From the IMG/VR virus record IMGVR_UViG_3300030060_003887, positions 1 through 28,330 of that record: DNA of 28,330 nucleotides; one strand, given 5' to 3'. Of the stretch, positions 1 to 6,731 are shown piece by piece. The DNA is from a virus. Position 1 is the first letter of the stretch. Each line of letters begins with the position of its first letter. The notes beneath the pieces were generated by a model. It worked only from the letters and a program-made list of their open reading frames with translations, did no database searches and was not told the DNA's origin. The position numbers were made by a program, and so were the translations under genes.

Positions 1-133
1 CGTTTGCAAGTTTCTCAATAGCTTTATAGTCTTTAGACTTTCTTGCTTTCTCAACTTTGTTATCAAGTCTTTCTTTCACGCCCTCCATAATCTGATTGAC
101 TATGGCTTCCTGTTCAAATTTTCTAATTGTCAT
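1..133 (-). CDS. Unknown small phage protein, 3' end cut by window edge
   Basis: The first 44 residues read from an ATG at 133 leftwards and run off the window with no stop. The visible peptide is charged and helical (starts MTIRKFEQEAI, then a Lys/Glu-rich stretch), which suggests a soluble, possibly coiled-coil protein. An AGGAGA ribosome binding site sits at 140-145, and a good sigma70-like promoter lies just upstream at 161-189. It is transcribed away from the rightward operon at 668. I do not recognise the family. Confidence 0.7.
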   Translation of the reverse strand, partial: MTIRKFEQEAIVNQIMEGVKERLDNKVEKARKSKDYKAIEKLAN

Positions 134-160
134 AATACTTCTCCTATAAAGTAAAAGTAT

Positions 161-189
161 ATTCTACTACTTTTTATGCCTGTTGTCTA
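161..189 (-). promoter_or_regulatory. Sigma70-like promoter, leftward
   Basis: Read on the minus strand: -35 TAGACA (189-184), a 17-nt spacer, and -10 TAGAAT (166-161). Each box matches the bacterial consensus at 5 of 6 positions. The expected transcript start is about 154, giving a leader of about 20 nt with an AGGAGA site before the ATG at 133. This suits transcription of the leftward gene by host RNA polymerase. Confidence 0.6.
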
Positions 190-298
190 CAAATAGTAAC
201 TTATAGTTTTAGGAGCTTTTCCCAGGCACGCTGCAGCCTCTGGCAGCAATAACACCCAGGGAGCTGTGGATCTGTGTTATATTATGTGTATAGTTCAA

Positions 299-348
299 CC
301 CGACCCGACCCGACACAATATCCCGACAACCCGACTGCCCGACCCGAC
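299..348. repeat. CCCGA pentamer repeat with minus-strand G-quadruplex motif
   Basis: Seven CCC runs occur in 50 bases (299-301, 304-306, 309-311, 322-324, 330-332, 338-340, 343-345), nearly all inside CCCGAC units. On the minus strand the runs at 322-345 give G3-N2-G3-N5-G3-N5-G3, which satisfies the usual G-quadruplex pattern. The three runs at 299-311 add spare G-tracts. No coding feature explains the repeat. Confidence 0.65.
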
Positions 349-486
349 TGGCTTTGTAGCCATTTTGTGCATGATTTTTTTTGGAAGAGAGAGCGAGAGA
401 CAAGAGAAATGCGATTAATCCTTAAAATCCCTACATATAAATAAACACTATAATATTAATTAGATACATATTGTTTACAATAATGC

Positions 487-514
487 TTGACATATTGGTT
501 ACAAATAGTATCAT
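487..514 (+). promoter_or_regulatory. Strong sigma70-like promoter for the left rightward operon
   Basis: A perfect -35 TTGACA (487-492), a 16-nt spacer, and -10 TATCAT (509-514, 5 of 6 matches). The predicted transcript start is around 521, leaving a leader of about 147 nt before the first ATG at 668. The position upstream of a run of small genes fits an early promoter used by host RNA polymerase. Confidence 0.65.
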
Positions 515-520
515 TAAAGA

Positions 521-627
521 GTGGTTAGCCCACGCGACTTTGTAAAATCTTTGCTTATCAGTACATGATAACTGCAAGTTAAGTATGAAAGGGAGATAAG
601 AACTAAACCGTGCCTCTCACTAACCAC
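521..627 (+). promoter_or_regulatory. Structured 5' leader of the left operon
   Basis: GTGGTTAG (521-528), right at the predicted transcript start, pairs perfectly with CTAACCAC (620-627). Inside lies a hairpin: TTGC (551-554) with GCAA (574-577), and TTATCA (555-560) with TGATAA (566-571) around a 5-nt loop, with a CT bulge. The ribosome site AGGAGG at 655-660 stays outside the fold. This could stabilise the mRNA or regulate translation; I do not recognise a known riboswitch. Confidence 0.4.
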
Positions 628-667
628 ACTGGATAAACCATATATAATACTATAGGAGGTATACAAA

Positions 668-1096
668 ATGGGAACGAGAAGTAATATCGCTTACGAGCGA
701 CCAAACGGGCAAGTTGTAGTGGCTTATTGTCATTATGACGGATACCCAGAATATAACGGTGTAATACTCAATGAGAATTACAACACACCAAAAAAAGCAG
801 AAGAGTTAGCCAATCAAGGCTATTTCGTTTCTCTTCAAACTACCATTAAAGATTCTTTAGAAGGTAGAAAACACGAAGACCCACCAATGATATATCACTC
901 ATTACATTCATACTTGAATGATATCCAATGGGATATAGAGTGGATTTATATATTTAGACGTGGTCAATGGTATGTATGCGAAGGCATGGAAGTTGATGAT
1001 AACTATAAGATACTTGATAAAGATTTTATAGAAAATGACTTTCAACCACTTGTAGATAAGTTAACTAACATACACTTACAAGAGGAGTCAGCATGA
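668..1096 (+). CDS. Conserved phage protein of unknown function (MGTRS family)
   Basis: A 142-aa protein opening MGTRSNIAYE, followed by a motif around YCHYDGYPEYNG (about residues 21-32). This pattern is familiar from small proteins in many phages, including T4-like and cyanophages, but no biochemical role is established. It is aromatic-rich and soluble, with no membrane segment. A strong AGGAGG site lies 7 bases before the ATG, and the gene is first in the operon after a long structured leader. The 3' end overlaps the next start by 4 nt (ATGA), so translation is probably coupled. Confidence 0.85.
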   Translation: MGTRSNIAYERPNGQVVVAYCHYDGYPEYNGVILNENYNTPKKAEELANQGYFVSLQTTIKDSLEGRKHEDPPMIYHSLHSYLNDIQWDIEWIYIFRRGQWYVCEGMEVDDNYKILDKDFIENDFQPLVDKLTNIHLQEESA

Positions 1097-1470
1097 ACGA
1101 TACACATAAGTTAAAGTTCAGATCTAATAAGTCCCTAGTCAAACTGGCTAGGGATACTATCAAAGCAAGTAATTTTAAAGTTGCTTATCGTGATAAATAT
1201 ACTACAGAGAAATGCTTTTATCTTGTCAAAGATGACGGGATATATCTGATGAATTGTTACAAAGACAACCCTAACGAATCTAATACAGTTGTATATGCTA
1301 GTGGCTACAACCCAAAGTATAACGACAATGTTTGGGAAGATACTTATCAAGTAAGTCGTGATGACTTTGCAGATAATATGTATTTTACTGATGACCAGTT
1401 ACTTAGAATTGCAAATGGTGGCGATATCAATATTACTATCACACCAACATCATACGAGGTAAGAGCATGA
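1093..1470 (+). CDS. Unknown early protein, 125 aa
   Basis: It starts at the ATG overlapping the previous stop, with a GGAG site just upstream, and ends in another ATGA overlap with the next small gene. The protein is basic at its N-terminus (many Lys/Arg in residues 5-40) and acidic later, with no membrane segment. I do not recognise the family. A leftward ORF inside it (1135-1350) is an antisense shadow. Confidence 0.8.
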   Translation: MNDTHKLKFRSNKSLVKLARDTIKASNFKVAYRDKYTTEKCFYLVKDDGIYLMNCYKDNPNESNTVVYASGYNPKYNDNVWEDTYQVSRDDFADNMYFTDDQLLRIANGGDINITITPTSYEVRA

Positions 1471-1565
1471 GCAGAATAGATTATCGTAAGATACCAAAAC
1501 ATTTACGTCATTTATCTGAATGGCGTTTAAAAGCATTATTTTATTTATTCAGAGGAGGATTTTAA
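1467..1565 (+). CDS. Micro-gene, 32 aa, basic
   Basis: ATG at 1467 overlaps the previous stop (ATGA), preceded by a GAGG site at 1456-1459. The 32-residue product begins MSRIDYRKIPKHLRHLSEW and ends with a short hydrophobic tail. It is strongly basic, with a possible amphipathic helix in the middle. Its last codons contain AGGAGG (1553-1558), the ribosome site of the next gene, so the two genes are interlocked. It is likely real because start, stop and binding site all fit the operon's coupling pattern, although it is too short for family assignment. Confidence 0.6.
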   Translation: MSRIDYRKIPKHLRHLSEWRLKALFYLFRGGF

Positions 1566-1567
1566 CC

Positions 1568-1909
1568 ATGTCAACATATTACAGACCAACAGAACCAATA
1601 CCATTACAAGCAATAAAAGATAGTGAGTTTTTAAAGGATATTGGCTTTGAAGTTACTAACACAAAAAAAGCACAGTATTTTTATTGTGGCTCTTACATAC
1701 ATTTTTCACTAGACAAAGAAAATAATGTCATTGATTTGTATCGTTACGGTATGAACAACCCTGATCATGTTTTAGATCCTTTGAACCAAGAGTTTGAAGT
1801 TGATTTTGTTTCAGAACATGATGATGAGTATGACGATTACGACCACCCCGATACACCCGTTAGAAAAATTATGATAGAGGATTTAAAAAATGTCCAACGT
1901 AATAACTAA
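1568..1909 (+). CDS. Unknown early protein, 113 aa, acidic
   Basis: The start is placed at 1568 because AGGAGG lies 9 bases upstream (1553-1558). An in-frame ATG at 1520 has no such site and would overlap the 32-aa gene. The product begins MSTYYRPTEPIP and has an aspartate-rich stretch near residues 85-100 (DDEYDDYDHPD). No membrane segment or known motif is seen. The 3' end overlaps the next gene by 20 nt. Confidence 0.8.
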   Translation: MSTYYRPTEPIPLQAIKDSEFLKDIGFEVTNTKKAQYFYCGSYIHFSLDKENNVIDLYRYGMNNPDHVLDPLNQEFEVDFVSEHDDEYDDYDHPDTPVRKIMIEDLKNVQRNN

Positions 1910-2081
1910 TAGCGAAGTATCTGACTGGCTTGAAACCTTTGATGGCAATGACGCAGAAGTTTTACTTACTGCTATTGCAAACAATGAAATCAAGATAGAA
2001 GTCATGAACGATAGTATCTATGCTTTTAGTATTGGAGAAACAGAAGTATCTAAAAGTCTTTACAAGGAAATGTTTAGATGA
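1890..2081 (+). CDS. Unknown small protein, 63 aa
   Basis: It begins inside the end of the previous gene, with an AGAGGA site about 8 bases before the ATG, and ends in an ATGA overlap with the next micro-gene. The product is acidic and helical (starts MSNVITNSEVSDWLETF). No family is recognised. Confidence 0.75.
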   Translation: MSNVITNSEVSDWLETFDGNDAEVLLTAIANNEIKIEVMNDSIYAFSIGETEVSKSLYKEMFR

Positions 2082-2158
2082 TTGATACAGTTTTTTATAT
2101 CACGCTTGGAGTCTATGCACTTGTTTACTTTGCATCTAATCCAACTGATGAAGAATAA
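2078..2158 (+). CDS. Micro-gene, 26 aa, single membrane segment
   Basis: ATG at 2078 overlaps the previous stop (ATGA). The product starts MIDTVFYITLGVYALVYF and ends with a short polar acidic tail, a typical single-pass membrane peptide. A TTG-started ORF at 2082 in another frame overlaps it entirely and is less convincing at its 5' end. Small one-helix peptides recur in this genome (see 4986-5069 and 6939-7013), which supports reality. Function unknown. Confidence 0.55.
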   Translation: MIDTVFYITLGVYALVYFASNPTDEE

Positions 2159-2342
2159 ATACTATGTTAAAATAGTTCCTTTTAACCCTGTAGAGCATGA
2201 CTTGTCCAGTTTCCCTCAATTACTTCAAGTCAGCTTTACAGTCGGTTATCTTGTATTTCAAAACGATTTATTAACGCATACAGCTTGGTTTACCAATAGA
2301 CGGGCTTTGTTTCGTGATTTAGATAAGTTCTTGAATAAATAA
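2148..2342 (+). CDS. Unknown small protein, 64 aa, last gene of left operon
   Basis: The frame is open from 2082 but the natural ATG is at 2148, 11 nt inside the end of the 26-aa gene. This fits reinitiation, although no clear ribosome site is visible. The product starts MKNKYYVKIVPFNPVEHD and is rich in aromatic residues. It reads as the last gene before a hairpin at 2356-2380, where transcription meets the leftward terminase gene. Function unknown; start uncertain. Confidence 0.5.
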   Translation: MKNKYYVKIVPFNPVEHDLSSFPQLLQVSFTVGYLVFQNDLLTHTAWFTNRRALFRDLDKFLNK

Positions 2343-2355
2343 AAGTCTTAACATA

Positions 2356-2380
2356 TAATCGGGCTAGGCGTGTCCGATTA
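2356..2380. terminator. Hairpin between convergent operons
   Basis: TAATCGGGC (2356-2364) pairs with GTCCGATTA (2372-2380) over 9 positions (one G-T pair) around a 7-nt loop. It sits between the end of the rightward operon (2342) and the end of the leftward terminase gene (2421), where a two-way terminator is expected. Neither side has a clean T-run, so termination strength is doubtful. Confidence 0.4.
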
Positions 2381-2420
2381 CTGTATATAAATTTCACATA
2401 AATTTTTCATACTTCTCCTC

Positions 2421-2999
2421 TTACTCTGATACGCCTTCTTTATCTTCCTTTTCAATCTCAGTATCATCATTTACCAGGGGAGGATCTGGCTGCTTGTTTT
2501 CTATACTAGCCTCAACAACATTACCCATAAGCTGTTTAAGTCTGTTTTCAACTTCTTCCCGACTCATTTGATCAACTTTCCCGAACATTACCTCTTTACG
2601 ATCCACGATCAAACCCCCGACTTTCAACAGAGAGTTCTGGGCAGAAATTGCAGCGTTAAACGAACCTGCCTCTATCGCCTTGTCCCGAATATCATATAAA
2701 TCCTGGACAGCCCGATCATAATTAAGTTCATACTTCTTTTTGGCTTGGTTCATCAAATAATTATATTCTTTGCGAATAATAGGCTTACTCATTAATTTAT
2801 TAGCCATCTGGCGTGGAGACGTATAGCCTGCTTTATGAGCACACTCTACAAGTGATAAACGAGGATTATTTACTGCGATCCATATAAAGTTTCGTTGTCT
2901 ACGATTTAGTTTTTCGTCTAGGTTGCAGTATTCAATTGGAGCTTCTTCTTCTGAAGAGATGATAGGTTCATATTCTAATTTATTCTTTCTATGTCCCAT
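2421..2999 (-). CDS. terS: Terminase small subunit
   Basis: A 192-aa protein. Residues about 30-85 match the helix-turn-helix DNA-recognition domain of phage small terminases: an LNRRQRNFIW opening, then an AGYTSPRQMANKLM stretch and a KPIIRKEY segment. A helical oligomerisation region follows (about 85-165), then an acidic, disordered tail. The family recognises the packaging site and recruits the large terminase. It stands apart from the virion genes and faces the left operon. No good ribosome site precedes the ATG, and the leader may be only about 18 nt if the -10-like TATAAA at 3029-3024 is used. Assignment is by motif pattern; the large subunit is outside the window. Confidence 0.65.
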   Translation of the reverse strand: MGHRKNKLEYEPIISSEEEAPIEYCNLDEKLNRRQRNFIWIAVNNPRLSLVECAHKAGYTSPRQMANKLMSKPIIRKEYNYLMNQAKKKYELNYDRAVQDLYDIRDKAIEAGSFNAAISAQNSLLKVGGLIVDRKEVMFGKVDQMSREEVENRLKQLMGNVVEASIENKQPDPPLVNDDTEIEKEDKEGVSE

Positions 3000-3023
3000 G
3001 TTCGCATATTAGTCGTGGCGATA

Positions 3024-3100
3024 TTTATATACTAGCTATCCCCACTTTATCCTAAAGTGTATTGAGAGGATACTTGATAAGAGTAAACCTAGTCAAGTAT
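3024..3100 (-). promoter_or_regulatory. Putative control region of the terminase gene with two inverted repeats
   Basis: Upstream of the ATG at 2999 is a -10-like TATAAA (3029-3024, minus strand). CACTTTA-TCC-TAAAGTG (3043-3059) covers the likely -35 zone. ATACTTGA (3070-3077) and TCAAGTAT (3093-3100) form a second perfect 8-bp inverted repeat. Such repeats suggest operator sites or mRNA structure. No strong -35 pairs with the -10, so the promoter itself is uncertain. The remaining bases up to 3229 are AT-rich, with no gene seen. Confidence 0.35.
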
Positions 3101-3229
3101 TTTCTAATATTTTTAGAGAGTTTTAGTTATTCTCTTGTGACAAAAATGTAAAAAATAAAATATTCGTCAAAAGCCCATTCTTATCACGTTTTTAGCTGTC
3201 ATTTTATTTTGACAATAATAGACAAAAAT

Positions 3230-3469
3230 CTATTTCTTAGCTGTTTTGTCTATATATTGCTCTAAAAGTTCATCAACTAGCTTAGAAACTTCTTTATCAC
3301 CAAGCTCTAAACATAGCTGAGAAATGCAAAAACTTAAACTAGCTAGGACAATGTTTAAACGATCTTCGCCCCGATAAACCATGTTATCAAACATGCCATC
3401 AAGTCTGCTGATTACCTCTTGTAAGGTTGGTTTGCCTTGCTTATGTTTTATTTCAACAATTTTTGACAT
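3230..3469 (-). CDS. Unknown small protein, 79 aa
   Basis: A mostly helical protein starting MSKIVEIKHKQGKPTLQEV, with a central hydrophobic helix (about residues 40-57) that includes two cysteines. It follows the methyltransferase gene by 32 nt and is probably in the same leftward transcript. The ribosome site is weak. No family is recognised. It could be an accessory to the methyltransferase, but only position hints at that. Confidence 0.65.
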   Translation of the reverse strand: MSKIVEIKHKQGKPTLQEVISRLDGMFDNMVYRGEDRLNIVLASLSFCISQLCLELGDKEVSKLVDELLEQYIDKTAKK

Positions 3470-3501
3470 ATCGCATCATAACACGATATTTTATCTATTG
3501 G

Positions 3502-4989
3502 CTAATGCTGTAGTTCCATATTCTTGTATATATGCTTTATAACTTCAACAGTCCAACCATTGCCAAGCATCTTATATCTTTGCGTGTTTGATACATGATC
3601 TGTGTAATTGTCTGGTACTGTCTGCAACCTTTCGCACTCCAAAGGTGTTAGCTTCCTCCAGGTAAGATCTTCATGTGCTACAACACTATCTTTGCCGACT
3701 GTCGTTATTGCGTTTGACTTATTATCATTACGTAGTTCAAGCATTTGCTTTGTTTTATTAGCCACCGATACACCATCTTTATCCATGCGTTTACCGTCTT
3801 TATCATAGGCTCTACCACGAAAAGCACCACCAGTTACTACTTTTGGCTCTCTATGACCACCACCACAGGTTGTTACTGTGGGCGACTTACCTTCTGGACT
3901 ATAGACTCGTTTAATCTGATCGTGCCCCTTTATATCTACTGCAACGCCTACTTGTTTTGGCTTAGTTTCAATCATTTGCTCCTTGTTTGATGCAGTAAGT
4001 GTAGGTGATTTACCTTGATCGCTATAAACTCTTTGTGTGCTTTCATATACGCCATCTCTGTACTCAAATTCTAATAATGCTTTGTCAAACTCATTTGTTG
4101 TAATACCTAATACAAATTTAAGCTTGATCCACACTGTATCTTTGGGTATAGCAAAACTGCTATCAGTCCTAAACCAATGTTCAGCCTTGGTCAAAGGCAC
4201 ATTACATTCTTTTGATATATCTTTTATTGTCTTTTTGCTTTCTTTTTTTGCAGATCTAAGCAGTTTTTGTAATGCTTTTTCGTCTACCTGATGCTTTCTT
4301 ATCTTTACTTCCTCAACATTCATGCCTACTTTTATAGGCTTATTAACTAATTGCCTACGGTATTTATCCTTATAATGATGAGGTTTTGCACCAGTTTTTG
4401 AATAATTAGCGTCAATACAATAGCTTTTATCTCTATCACTATTAAAATTATCTTCCAATATATCTTTTAATACTATGCCTCTATCTTTTGGTTGTTGAAT
4501 ACTTGGTATGTTAGTCCAATAGTATCTTTGTCTGGATTGAGCACTTAGAAGCGAACTATTTATAAAAATAGGTTCTATGCCAAATATTATCTCTGGATAA
4601 CAAGCTGATACCTGTTCTGATATAACTTGTAAAAACTCTTTTTTCATCTTTACGTTTTCTAATAAAAAGTACTTTGGTTTGATGGCTTTTAGCAAACGTA
4701 TAAATTCAAAGAATAATGCTGATCTTGGATCGTCAAATGCCAACTGCTTACCTGCCATACTGAATCCTTGGCATGGCGAACCAGCTTGTATCAGATCCAC
4801 GTCCATGTAATCTTTTGGATCTAAATCGCACACATCACCAACTTGTATTATGTCTGGATAGTTTGCTTGAGCTACTTGTATGGCATATTTATCTATTTCA
4901 CTTGCATAATACTTTTCTACTGATATGCCTAATTGTTCTAGTGCGATACGACCACAAGCCATACCGTCAAACAAACTTAATACTTTCAT
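3502..4989 (-). CDS. DNA (cytosine-5) methyltransferase
   Basis: A 495-aa C5-methyltransferase that moves a methyl group from S-adenosylmethionine to cytosine in DNA. Conserved motifs are in order: SAM-binding LSLFDGMACG (4-13), catalytic SPCQGFS (71-77, Cys73), LLENVK (109-114), QSRQRYYW (151-158), the LTPLECERLQ block (447-456) and GNGWTVEVI (476-484). The middle holds a helix-turn-helix-like insert (about 250-300) and two copies of a VYS-x-x-GKSPT-x-T motif (321-333 and 362-374), a layout I associate with phage enzymes. No restriction endonuclease partner is visible, so a likely role is protecting phage DNA from host cleavage. The start is coupled (ATGA) to an upstream 27-aa gene. Confidence 0.93.
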   Translation of the reverse strand: MKVLSLFDGMACGRIALEQLGISVEKYYASEIDKYAIQVAQANYPDIIQVGDVCDLDPKDYMDVDLIQAGSPCQGFSMAGKQLAFDDPRSALFFEFIRLLKAIKPKYFLLENVKMKKEFLQVISEQVSACYPEIIFGIEPIFINSSLLSAQSRQRYYWTNIPSIQQPKDRGIVLKDILEDNFNSDRDKSYCIDANYSKTGAKPHHYKDKYRRQLVNKPIKVGMNVEEVKIRKHQVDEKALQKLLRSAKKESKKTIKDISKECNVPLTKAEHWFRTDSSFAIPKDTVWIKLKFVLGITTNEFDKALLEFEYRDGVYESTQRVYSDQGKSPTLTASNKEQMIETKPKQVGVAVDIKGHDQIKRVYSPEGKSPTVTTCGGGHREPKVVTGGAFRGRAYDKDGKRMDKDGVSVANKTKQMLELRNDNKSNAITTVGKDSVVAHEDLTWRKLTPLECERLQTVPDNYTDHVSNTQRYKMLGNGWTVEVIKHIYKNMELQH

Positions 4990-5069
4990 TTAAAACCGTC
5001 TGATACAACGATAAATATAGCTGGTATAACAAACACAGCTACTAAGAACCAGAATAAAAACTCTATCAT
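4986..5069 (-). CDS. Micro-gene, 27 aa, single membrane segment
   Basis: Read leftwards, ATG at 5069 overlaps the stop of the preceding gene and its own TGA overlaps the ATG of the methyltransferase gene (both as ATGA). The product begins MIEFLFWFLVAVFVIPAIF, an almost entirely hydrophobic membrane helix with a short polar end. Being locked between two coupled genes makes it very likely translated. No family is known; small membrane peptides in phages can affect the host envelope, but nothing here shows that. Confidence 0.65.
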   Translation of the reverse strand: MIEFLFWFLVAVFVIPAIFIVVSDGFK

Positions 5070-5269
5070 ATAATAGATTCCTGGCTATTATCCTCGTCAT
5101 AAAAATTAATTAGATCACCGTGTGGATCATAACACTCCATACCGACATTTATTCTGTAATGCTTACTATACGCATCTACTAAAGATGTATTTTTTTTATT
5201 TTCATAATCGTCAAGTGCTTGTTCAAACGATAGTCTCATCATGCTATATAAATTATTTGTTTTACCCAT
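5066..5269 (-). CDS. Unknown small protein, 67 aa
   Basis: First gene of the leftward methyltransferase transcript. An AAGGAG site lies about 8 bases before the ATG and a promoter lies at 5302-5331. The product starts MGKTNNLYSMMRLSFEQAL and ends in an acidic tail. No motif is recognised. It is coupled to the following micro-gene. Confidence 0.75.
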   Translation of the reverse strand: MGKTNNLYSMMRLSFEQALDDYENKKNTSLVDAYSKHYRINVGMECYDPHGDLINFYDEDNSQESII

Positions 5270-5296
5270 AATATTTCTCCTTAATGTTACGCATAG

Positions 5297-5331
5297 TAGA
5301 CATTATACATAAATTTATGTTAATATACCAA
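5297..5331. promoter_or_regulatory. Overlapping divergent promoters with a 14-bp palindromic operator
   Basis: Leftward: -35 TTGGTA (5331-5326), 18-nt spacer, perfect -10 TATAAT (5307-5302). Rightward: -35 TAGACA (5297-5302), 18-nt spacer, weak -10 TAATAT (5321-5326). The perfect palindrome ACATAAATTTATGT (5307-5320) fills the leftward spacer, where a bound repressor would block both directions. Its core ATAAATTTAT recurs at 8419-8428, just before the gene for the helix-turn-helix protein, suggesting a shared regulator. Confidence 0.5.
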
Positions 5332-5353
5332 CATATATATAAGGAGAAGTGTT

Positions 5354-5557
5354 ATGGATAAACCAAAACCAAAATCAATTGTGTCTGATATTATTGATGA
5401 AATGATATCTCTTACACAACCAAAGTCCAGACAGGACATACAAGATGAATTAGCCAGAGATAAAATTAATTATCTTATCTGGTCAATAGGGGTTGCAGTC
5501 AAAGATCTGCAAGAAGAAGTAGATAAACTTAATATTAATGATAGGGAGGCATCATGA
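5354..5557 (+). CDS. Unknown small protein, 67 aa
   Basis: AAGGAG lies about 8 bases before the ATG. The product starts MDKPKPKSIVSDIIDEM and is helical, with a likely coiled-coil end (about residues 45-62). It is first in the rightward recombination operon and overlaps the next start (ATGA). No family is recognised. Confidence 0.75.
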   Translation: MDKPKPKSIVSDIIDEMISLTQPKSRQDIQDELARDKINYLIWSIGVAVKDLQEEVDKLNINDREAS

Positions 5558-5775
5558 GTCGAACAAATAACCCAGATAAAATACGTCAACGTCTGTACGA
5601 AGATTTATTAGACGCAACGGAAAACGCACAAAAATTAGGAGTGCAAGAATTAGTATGGTTTGGCATATCTTTCTTTACCCAAATGGCTATAGATTGTGCA
5701 CCAAACGTTAGAGAAGGTAGAAAACTTGTAAGAGAGGCTTCCAAAACTGTAACAAAGACACAGGAGTTATCATGA
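5554..5775 (+). CDS. Unknown small protein, 73 aa
   Basis: A GGGAGG site precedes an ATG that overlaps the previous stop. The protein is basic and helical (starts MSRTNNPDKIRQRLYEDLL), with a moderately hydrophobic middle (about residues 30-47) that is probably buried helix rather than membrane. It overlaps the exonuclease start (ATGA), so it may be made with it. Function unknown. Confidence 0.75.
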   Translation: MSRTNNPDKIRQRLYEDLLDATENAQKLGVQELVWFGISFFTQMAIDCAPNVREGRKLVREASKTVTKTQELS

Positions 5776-6731
5776 ATCTACCTGATATGTTAGAAGACAT
5801 ACCACATAAGGTAGTAGGTGATGCGTTTTACTTTCCAAAAATGGATAATTACTTCTATCATAATGGCCCAGGCATATCTTCATCTAATATACGAAGATTT
5901 AGTCAGAGTCAGTTACATGCATTAGAAGAAGTTATAGAGCAGACACCAGCACTTAACTTTGGATCTGCTGCACATTCATTGATCGTAGAGGGAGAGGGTG
6001 CGTTTTTTAGTGATGTTGTTACCATAACTGGATCGCCATATACCAATACCAATAAAGCATTGAAACAAGAAAGCCTTGCAAAAGGTCTATCTGTTATTAG
6101 TGAAAAAGAGCGAGATACCATATATAGCATGAAAAACAGCTTGATAACGGAAGCGAGAGCTTATCTAAATCCAGAAAATGAGTATCCTAGTGCTTTTGAT
6201 TCACCCTACGAAGTGACTTTGTACTGGTATGAACAAGGTTTGCTATGTAAAACACGTGCAGACGTAATTATTAATCCATTTGACAAACCACATGGGGAAA
6301 ATGCCATAGTGCTTGTAGATTATAAAACAACGAGTGATTGTTCCGTCAGGGGTTTTACCAATTCGGTAAGGCGGTTCTCGTATGATCTACAAGCCGCATG
6401 GTATAAACGTGGCTTTGAGCGTGCTGGTTTCCAGGTGCATGACTTTGTGTTTGTGGCACAAGAAAAGAAAACACCCTATGCTAGTAAAGTATTCAAGATG
6501 AACCATACTGATATGGAGATAGGTTGGAACTTTCTGAGCGACTACCTAGAGTCATATAACAAAGTATTAGCTGGTCAAACACCAACTATATACAACAGCC
6601 CTAACGTTGTTGAGTTAGATACTGGTAATTTTTATAGAGAGGAACAAAATGAAAGTTATGAAGACATAACTAAACTCAAAAACGTATGGGAAGAAAAGTC
6701 ATCTAAAAAGGAGAAACAAAATGACAGATAA
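5772..6731 (+). CDS. RecE-like PD-(D/E)XK exonuclease (DUF3799 type)
   Basis: A 319-aa protein with the exonuclease VIII/RecE nuclease core: GSAAH (64-68, His68), a Glu in PYEVTLYW (Glu147), LCKTRADVI (158-166, Asp164), the LVDYKTT metal/catalytic motif (181-187, Asp183 and Lys185) and YDLQAAWY (204-211, Gln207). The family degrades double-stranded DNA to give 3' single-stranded tails for annealing. Its partners would be the SSB-like and Sak4-like proteins encoded on the other strand (7168-8341). The start has an AGGAG site and an ATGA overlap. The length fits phage-type enzymes, lacking the long N-terminus of E. coli RecE. Confidence 0.85.
   Translation: MNLPDMLEDIPHKVVGDAFYFPKMDNYFYHNGPGISSSNIRRFSQSQLHALEEVIEQTPALNFGSAAHSLIVEGEGAFFSDVVTITGSPYTNTNKALKQESLAKGLSVISEKERDTIYSMKNSLITEARAYLNPENEYPSAFDSPYEVTLYWYEQGLLCKTRADVIINPFDKPHGENAIVLVDYKTTSDCSVRGFTNSVRRFSYDLQAAWYKRGFERAGFQVHDFVFVAQEKKTPYASKVFKMNHTDMEIGWNFLSDYLESYNKVLAGQTPTIYNSPNVVELDTGNFYREEQNESYEDITKLKNVWEEKSSKKEKQNDR

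Larger units (their letters stand above)
134..667. other. Divergent control region without genes (534 bp)
   Basis: This is the longest gene-free stretch in the window. It separates the leftward gene starting at 133 from the rightward operon starting at 668. It holds a leftward promoter (161-189), a short inverted repeat GCTGC/GCAGC (230-234 and 243-247), a CCCGA repeat (299-348), a T-run followed by a purine-rich tract (about 373-408), a rightward promoter (487-514) and a folded leader (521-667). A 64-codon leftward ORF at 209-403 is judged spurious. The GC-rich islands stand out in an otherwise AT-rich genome, so a replication or packaging role is possible but unproven. Confidence 0.6.

Noticed and set aside
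209-403. Leftward 64-codon ORF in the left control region
   Set aside because: It needs a TTG start, has no ribosome site, and its sequence comes from the CCCGA repeat and GC-rich islands; no family resemblance.
1520-1567. Upstream ATG extending the 113-aa gene
   Set aside because: The AGGAGG site points to 1568, and the extension overlaps the coupled 32-aa gene.
2082-2147. TTG-started extension of the 64-aa gene
   Set aside because: It lies over the ATGA-coupled 26-aa membrane ORF in another frame and has no ribosome site.
2387-2405. Two ATAAATTT copies near the end of the terminase gene as operators
   Set aside because: They are not palindromic beyond 8 bases, lie at a 3' end, and are expected in AT-rich DNA.
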